36,017 nucleotides of DNA from Rhodobacteraceae bacterium WD3A24 (GTDB lineage: Bacteria; Pseudomonadota; Alphaproteobacteria; Rhodobacterales; Rhodobacteraceae). Numbering within the stretch: the stretch's first letter is position 1; every line of letters begins with the position of its first letter. The stretch lies in the NCBI GenBank assembly GCA_002967695.1, contig PUHN01000039.1, positions 1-36,017 of the forward strand, written 5' to 3'. The notes under the pieces were generated by a model that was not told where the DNA came from, ran no database searches, and was given only the letters and a program-made list of their open reading frames with translations. A program made the position numbers and the translations under genes. Positions 32,806 to 36,017 of this stretch are shown one piece after another.

Positions 32806-33675
32806 TCAGGCGCGGACATGCGCCTCATAGGCCCGCGCGATGTCGCGGGCCATGTCGCCGACCTCGAAAGCGTAGTCGCCGATCCGGCCGACGGGCGTGA
32901 CCTCGGCCGCGGTCCCGGTCAGCCAGCATTGCTGAAAGTCTTCCAGCTCCTCGGGCATGATGTAGCGCTCATGCACCTTGATTCCTCGTTCCTTGAGAAG
33001 GGTGATGACGGTCTGGCGGGTGAGCCCGTCGAGAAAGCAATCGGGCGTGGGGGTATGGACCTCGCCATCCCTGACGAAAAAGATGTTCGCGCCCGTCGCC
33101 TCGGCGACATAGCCGCGATAGTCGAACATCAGTGCGTCGCCGCAGCCCTTGGCCTCGGCGGCGTGCTTGGACATGGTGCAGATCATGTAGAGCCCGGCGG
33201 CCTTGGCCTGGCTCGGCGCGGTCTCGGGCGAGGGCCGGCGCCACCGGGAGATGTCGAGCGTCGCGCCGCGGGTCTTGGCATCGCCGTAATAGGCGCCCCA
33301 TTCCCAGGCGGCCACCGCAAGGCGGACGGGGTTGCGGGCCGAGGCCACGCCCATGTCCTCGCCCGCGCCGCGCCAGGCGACCGCGCGGACATAGGCGTCC
33401 GACAGCCCGTTGGCCTCCAGCACCGCGGCCTTGGCCGCCTCGATCTGATCGACGGAATAGGGAATCTCGAAGTCGATCATTCCGGCCGAGTCGTGCAGCC
33501 TTTGGGAATGGGCGCGGGACAGGAAGATTCGCCCGCCATAGGCGCGCTCGCCCTCGAACACGGACGAGGCGTAGTGCAGGGCGTGGGTGAGGATGTGCAC
33601 ATTCGCCGTGCGCCAGTCCACGAGCTGCCCGTCCATCCAGATCTTTCCGTCGCGATCGTCATAGGCCCCGGCCAT
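32806..33675 (-). CDS. ilvE: Branched-chain amino acid aminotransferase
   Basis: PLP-dependent class IV aminotransferase for the last step of valine, leucine and isoleucine synthesis, 289 residues. Motifs: WMDGQLVDWRTANVHILTHA, SSVFEGERAYGG, the PLP lysine K170 in TMSKHAAEAKGCGDALMFD, YVAEATGANIFFV (the alphaproteobacterial form of the usual EGxGENIF) and LDGLTRQTVITLL. The C-terminal CWLTGTAAEVTPVGRIGDY is also typical. Start ATG 33675 is chosen because GGAGGG lies six bases upstream; an ATG four codons earlier overlaps that site. It is convergent with the small orphan gene and divergent from petP. Confidence 0.96.
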   Translation of the reverse strand: MAGAYDDRDGKIWMDGQLVDWRTANVHILTHALHYASSVFEGERAYGGRIFLSRAHSQRLHDSAGMIDFEIPYSVDQIEAAKAAVLEANGLSDAYVRAVAWRGAGEDMGVASARNPVRLAVAAWEWGAYYGDAKTRGATLDISRWRRPSPETAPSQAKAAGLYMICTMSKHAAEAKGCGDALMFDYRGYVAEATGANIFFVRDGEVHTPTPDCFLDGLTRQTVITLLKERGIKVHERYIMPEELEDFQQCWLTGTAAEVTPVGRIGDYAFEVGDMARDIARAYEAHVRA

Positions 33676-33839
33676 GCAGCCCTCCATCCCGCAGTTTACC
33701 GTTTGTTGCGCTGAAAATGTCCGAAGCGGCCATAAAGTTGCGCAAAATCATCCCGTCGCTAGCAATTGAATCTTGGAAAGTCAATAAGACTGACATAACT
33801 TCGTGATCGAACGCGCCAATCAGCAACCGCGGAGGTGAC

Positions 33840-34349
33840 ATGGTGGAAGGCTCAGGCGGCCCCGTCGGCGGCGAGAACCTGCTTTTCCTGACCGACGAGC
33901 AGCTGCGCAAGGGGATCGAGGCGATGTTTTTCGCCTATCGCGGCTTTACCGCCGACCCGGACCGCATCCTCGCGCAATACGATTACGGACGCGCCCATCA
34001 CCGGGCGCTGCATTTCATCAAGCGCAGCCCCGGCACCACGGTCAACAACCTGCTGTCGATTCTCGGCGTCACCAAGCAGTCGCTCAACCGCGTTCTGCGC
34101 ACGCTGATCGGCGACGGCCTCGTCGAAAGCCGGGTGGGCCGGCGCGACCGGCGTGAGCGCCATCTCTACCTCACCGAGGCCGGCGCCGCGCTCGAGCGCG
34201 AGCTCTCCGAGGCCCAGCGCGCGCGGATGCGGGCGGCCTATCGCGCCGCGGGGCCCGAGGCCGTGGCCGGCTTTCGTCAGGTGCTCGAGGCGATGATGGA
34301 CGAGGATATCCGGCATCACTACCTCGAACTGAAGGAGACGCGGTCGTGA
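33840..34349 (+). CDS. petP: MarR-family regulator PetP
   Basis: A 169-residue winged-helix MarR-type protein. The DNA-binding region spans about residues 60-105: SPGTTVNNLLSILGVTKQSL as the recognition-helix area, then LIGDGLVESRVGRRDRRERH as the wing with its characteristic DxRxR core. The N-terminal AMFFAYRGFTADPDRIL and the gene order with a following response regulator match PetP of Rhodobacter capsulatus, which with PetR is required for expression of the cytochrome bc1 operon. GGAGGTGAC immediately precedes ATG 33840. The stop overlaps the petR GTG start (GTGA at 34346). A GTCA/TGAC dyad at 33780-33794 upstream could be an autoregulatory site, but the arms are only four bases. Confidence 0.85.
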   Translation: MVEGSGGPVGGENLLFLTDEQLRKGIEAMFFAYRGFTADPDRILAQYDYGRAHHRALHFIKRSPGTTVNNLLSILGVTKQSLNRVLRTLIGDGLVESRVGRRDRRERHLYLTEAGAALERELSEAQRARMRAAYRAAGPEAVAGFRQVLEAMMDEDIRHHYLELKETRS

Positions 34350-35092
34350 CCCCGCCGGGCGAGAGCGCCGCGCCCGCCCCGGCGGAGGCGCATATCCTCC
34401 TCGTCGATGATGACGAGCGCATTCGCGCGCTGCTGCGCCGCTTTCTCGCGCGGCAGGGGTTTCTGGTGACCGTGGCGCGCGATGCGGCCCAGGCGCGGCG
34501 GCTGCTGGGCGGGCTGGCCTTCGATCTGATCGTGCTCGACGTGATGATGCCCGGCGAGGACGGCCTGGCGCTGATGCAGTCGCTGCGCGAGCAGGGGCTG
34601 GGCGTGCCCGCGCTGCTGCTGACCGCGAAGGGCGAGACGGATGACCGCATCGCGGGGCTCGAGGCGGGCGCGGACGACTATCTGGCCAAGCCCTTCGAGC
34701 CGCGCGAGCTGCTGCTGCGGATCAGCGCCATCCTGCGCCGTGCGCCGCCCCCCGCCGAAAGCCCCGCCGGCCCGGCCATGATCGCCATGGGGCCGGTGCG
34801 CTACGACCCCGAGCGCGGCGAGATGTGGCAGGGCGCGACGCTGTTGCGCCTGACCGCCACCGAGACTGCGCTCATGCGCCTGCTCGCGGCCTCGCCCGGG
34901 GTGCCGGTGAGCCGCGAGCGGCTCGTCGAGCGGCTCGGCCGCGCGCGCGAGGCCTCGGGCGGCGCCCAGGCCCAGGAACGCGCCGTGGACGTCCAGATCA
35001 CCCGCCTGCGCCGCAAGATCGAACGCGATCCCCGCCAGCCGCGCTATCTGCAGACGGTGCGGGGGGAGGGCTACATGCTGGTCTCCGACTGA
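34346..35092 (+). CDS. petR: OmpR-type response regulator PetR
   Basis: A 248-residue two-domain response regulator. The receiver domain has the acidic pair in HILLVDDDERIRALL, the phosphoacceptor D65 in LIVLDVMMPGEDGLALM, the switch threonine/serine region LLLTAKGE and the lysine in DDYLAKPFEPRELLLRI. The C-terminal OmpR/PhoB winged helix includes LTATETALMRLLAASPG, DVQITRLRRKIERDPRQPRY and VRGEGYMLV. The GTG start at 34346 overlaps the petP stop, so the two are coupled. No histidine kinase gene is present in this window. In R. capsulatus the homologue is upstream of petABC; here petABC does not follow and the next gene is a convergent potassium channel. Confidence 0.88.
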   Translation: MTPPGESAAPAPAEAHILLVDDDERIRALLRRFLARQGFLVTVARDAAQARRLLGGLAFDLIVLDVMMPGEDGLALMQSLREQGLGVPALLLTAKGETDDRIAGLEAGADDYLAKPFEPRELLLRISAILRRAPPPAESPAGPAMIAMGPVRYDPERGEMWQGATLLRLTATETALMRLLAASPGVPVSRERLVERLGRAREASGGAQAQERAVDVQITRLRRKIERDPRQPRYLQTVRGEGYMLVSD

Positions 35093-35102
35093 AGGCGCGG
35101 GC

Positions 35103-35867
35103 TCAGGTGGCGCCTTCGGTCTCGATCTTGAGCTCGTGGCCGCAATGCTTGCAGTGGACGGCATCGCGGTCATGACGGCTGAGCCCGCATTCGGGGCATG
35201 TGTAGCGTACCTTGGGGGGCGCGACGATCGCCTGGGCGAGCCGGAAGAACAGCGCCACCCCGATGATCATGATCGCCACCGAAAGCAGCCGGCCCATCGG
35301 CGTGGACATGGCTATGTCGCCATACCCCGTCGTCGTCAGGGTGGTGACGGTGAAATAGATCGCGTCGACATAGCTGGTCAGCCCAGCCTCCTGCCCGCCG
35401 CGCAGTACGAAGACCACCGAACTCATCAGAAAGACGAAGACGAACAGGTTGACAGCTGCCAACACCGTGTCCTCGTGCCGGCGAAAGAAGGCCGTGTCGC
35501 GGCGCAGATCGCGCAGGACATGATAGGAATGGATCAGCCGCAGCGCCCGGAGCACGCGCAGCAGCGCGAGGTTGGTGCCCGCAAAGGGAATCGTCAGAAG
35601 CGAGACGACGACGACGATGTCGGCCAGGTTGTAGATCCGGCGCAGGAATTTCGCGCGGTTCTCGGCGATCCAAAGCCGGGCGGCGAAATCGGCCGCGATG
35701 ATCATGGCGATCACCAGATCGGCGGCGATCACCCAGGGCTGGCGAATGATTGGCGTGGTCGCGATGAAGAAGACGATCGTGGCGATGTCGAACGCCATGA
35801 CCCCATAGCGAAATCGCGTCGCGCGCCTGGAGCGGCCGGTATAGAGCAGCCGGATACGGTCTTTCAC
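35103..35867 (-). CDS. Voltage-gated-type potassium channel with C-terminal zinc ribbon
   Basis: A 254-residue ion-channel protein with six transmembrane segments. S4 is positively charged (LRVLRALRLIHSYHVLRDLRR near 104-124), the pore helix and selectivity filter read YFTVTTLTTTGYGD near residues 171-184, and S6 is VAIMIIGVALFFRLAQAIV. The filter TTGYGD identifies it as potassium-selective. After S6 a short C-terminal tail carries a zinc ribbon, CPECGLSRHDRDAVHCKHCG, in place of the usual RCK or cNMP regulatory domain. GTG 35867 follows a GGGAG ribosome site seven bases upstream. It is convergent with petR, ten bases apart. Regulation through the zinc ribbon (metal or redox) is inference. 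Confidence 0.9.
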   Translation of the reverse strand: MKDRIRLLYTGRSRRATRFRYGVMAFDIATIVFFIATTPIIRQPWVIAADLVIAMIIAADFAARLWIAENRAKFLRRIYNLADIVVVVSLLTIPFAGTNLALLRVLRALRLIHSYHVLRDLRRDTAFFRRHEDTVLAAVNLFVFVFLMSSVVFVLRGGQEAGLTSYVDAIYFTVTTLTTTGYGDIAMSTPMGRLLSVAIMIIGVALFFRLAQAIVAPPKVRYTCPECGLSRHDRDAVHCKHCGHELKIETEGAT

Positions 35868-35929
35868 GAAAGAGCTCCCGCTCGGGGTCGGACGGCGCGA
35901 TCATGCGGGCCACCGGCCGGCTGCGCAAG

Positions 35930-35974
35930 CGCCGCGGGCCCGCGCGCCATCGCGGCGCCGGCCCGCCCGCGGCG
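35930..35974. repeat. GC-rich inverted repeat upstream of the K+ channel gene
   Basis: CGCCGCGGGC (35930-35939) and GCCCGCGGCG (35965-35974) are exact inverted repeats with a 25-base GC-rich spacer, between the partial gene at the window edge and the channel gene. No T tract follows, so it is a weak terminator candidate at best. Confidence 0.4.
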
Positions 35975-35980
35975 TGGCTG

Positions 35981-36017
35981 CTACTTGGCGGGGTCCGCGC
36001 CCGCGTCGCTGCCTGCC
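35981..36017 (-). CDS. C-terminal end of an unidentified minus-strand gene
   Basis: On the minus strand the last 36 bases before TAG (35981-35983) encode ...AGSDAGADPAK. This low-complexity tail, followed by an inverted repeat, fits the end of a gene whose body lies outside the window. Too short to identify; another frame is possible. Confidence 0.35.
   Translation of the reverse strand, partial: AGSDAGADPAK

Noticed and set aside
1-36017. CRISPR arrays, insertion sequences, integrases or a multi-gene defence system
   Set aside because: No regularly spaced direct repeats, transposase or integrase motifs, and no cluster of defence-type genes were seen; only a single HNH gene stands out.

Overview
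This 36 kb window is high-GC chromosomal DNA from an alphaproteobacterium, most likely a member of the Rhodobacterales (Rhodobacteraceae). The evidence is a petP-petR regulator pair next to ilvE, an alphaproteobacterial-type ilvE, a hisB-hisH...hisA...hisF-hisE cluster with tRNA-Gly beside it, and a GspL/PilM-like protein of the kind often labelled 'translation initiation factor 2' in that order. One counted 60-base line in an ordinary gene (18481-18540) has 41 G+C. The window is mainly core metabolism and housekeeping, with one short foreign-looking islet.

Layout. 1-653 (minus) is the start of a GspL-like protein. 837-4283 is pyruvate carboxylase, followed by a deletion-scarred glyoxalase/VOC remnant and a strong bidirectional terminator. 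4579-6705 (minus) is a BCCT osmolyte transporter with a universal stress protein upstream. tRNA-Gly(GCC) at 6955 precedes the histidine genes: hisB-hisH, then (opposite strand) a sodium/solute symporter and its 68-residue partner, hisA, then (opposite strand) a periplasmic DUF302 protein, then hisF-hisE-exoD and a class III CoA-transferase. A CoA-binding protein, a probable small RNA locus, the rRNA methyltransferase RlmB-like gene and tRNA-Tyr(GTA) follow. An AT-richer islet directly 3' of tRNA-Tyr carries one HNH endonuclease-like gene. After it come a GT-A glycosyltransferase, a second, identical but inverted tRNA-Gly, a CPA1 Na+/H+ antiporter with a cyclic-nucleotide-binding domain, an AsmA-family protein, an asparagine-synthetase-like protein, rimO, galU, PEP synthase, an EEP-family hydrolase with a CapA-like lipoprotein, a small orphan gene, ilvE, petP-petR and a voltage-gated-type K+ channel with a zinc ribbon. 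The window ends inside another minus-strand gene.

How the genes relate. Pyruvate carboxylase (anaplerosis), PEP synthase (gluconeogenesis) and GalU (UDP-glucose) serve central carbon and envelope sugar metabolism. The glycosyltransferase, the asparagine-synthetase-like protein, ExoD, CapA-like and AsmA proteins suggest envelope or surface polymer functions but do not form one operon. BCCT/Usp, the CPA1 antiporter and the K+ channel are osmotic and ionic homeostasis genes.

I found no CRISPR array, transposase, integrase or multi-gene defence system. The best candidates for something undescribed are the HNH islet at tRNA-Tyr (16360-18038), the promoter-plus-terminator small RNA locus near 15190-15301, the symporter pair lodged inside the his cluster, and the 67-residue orphan gene at 32596.
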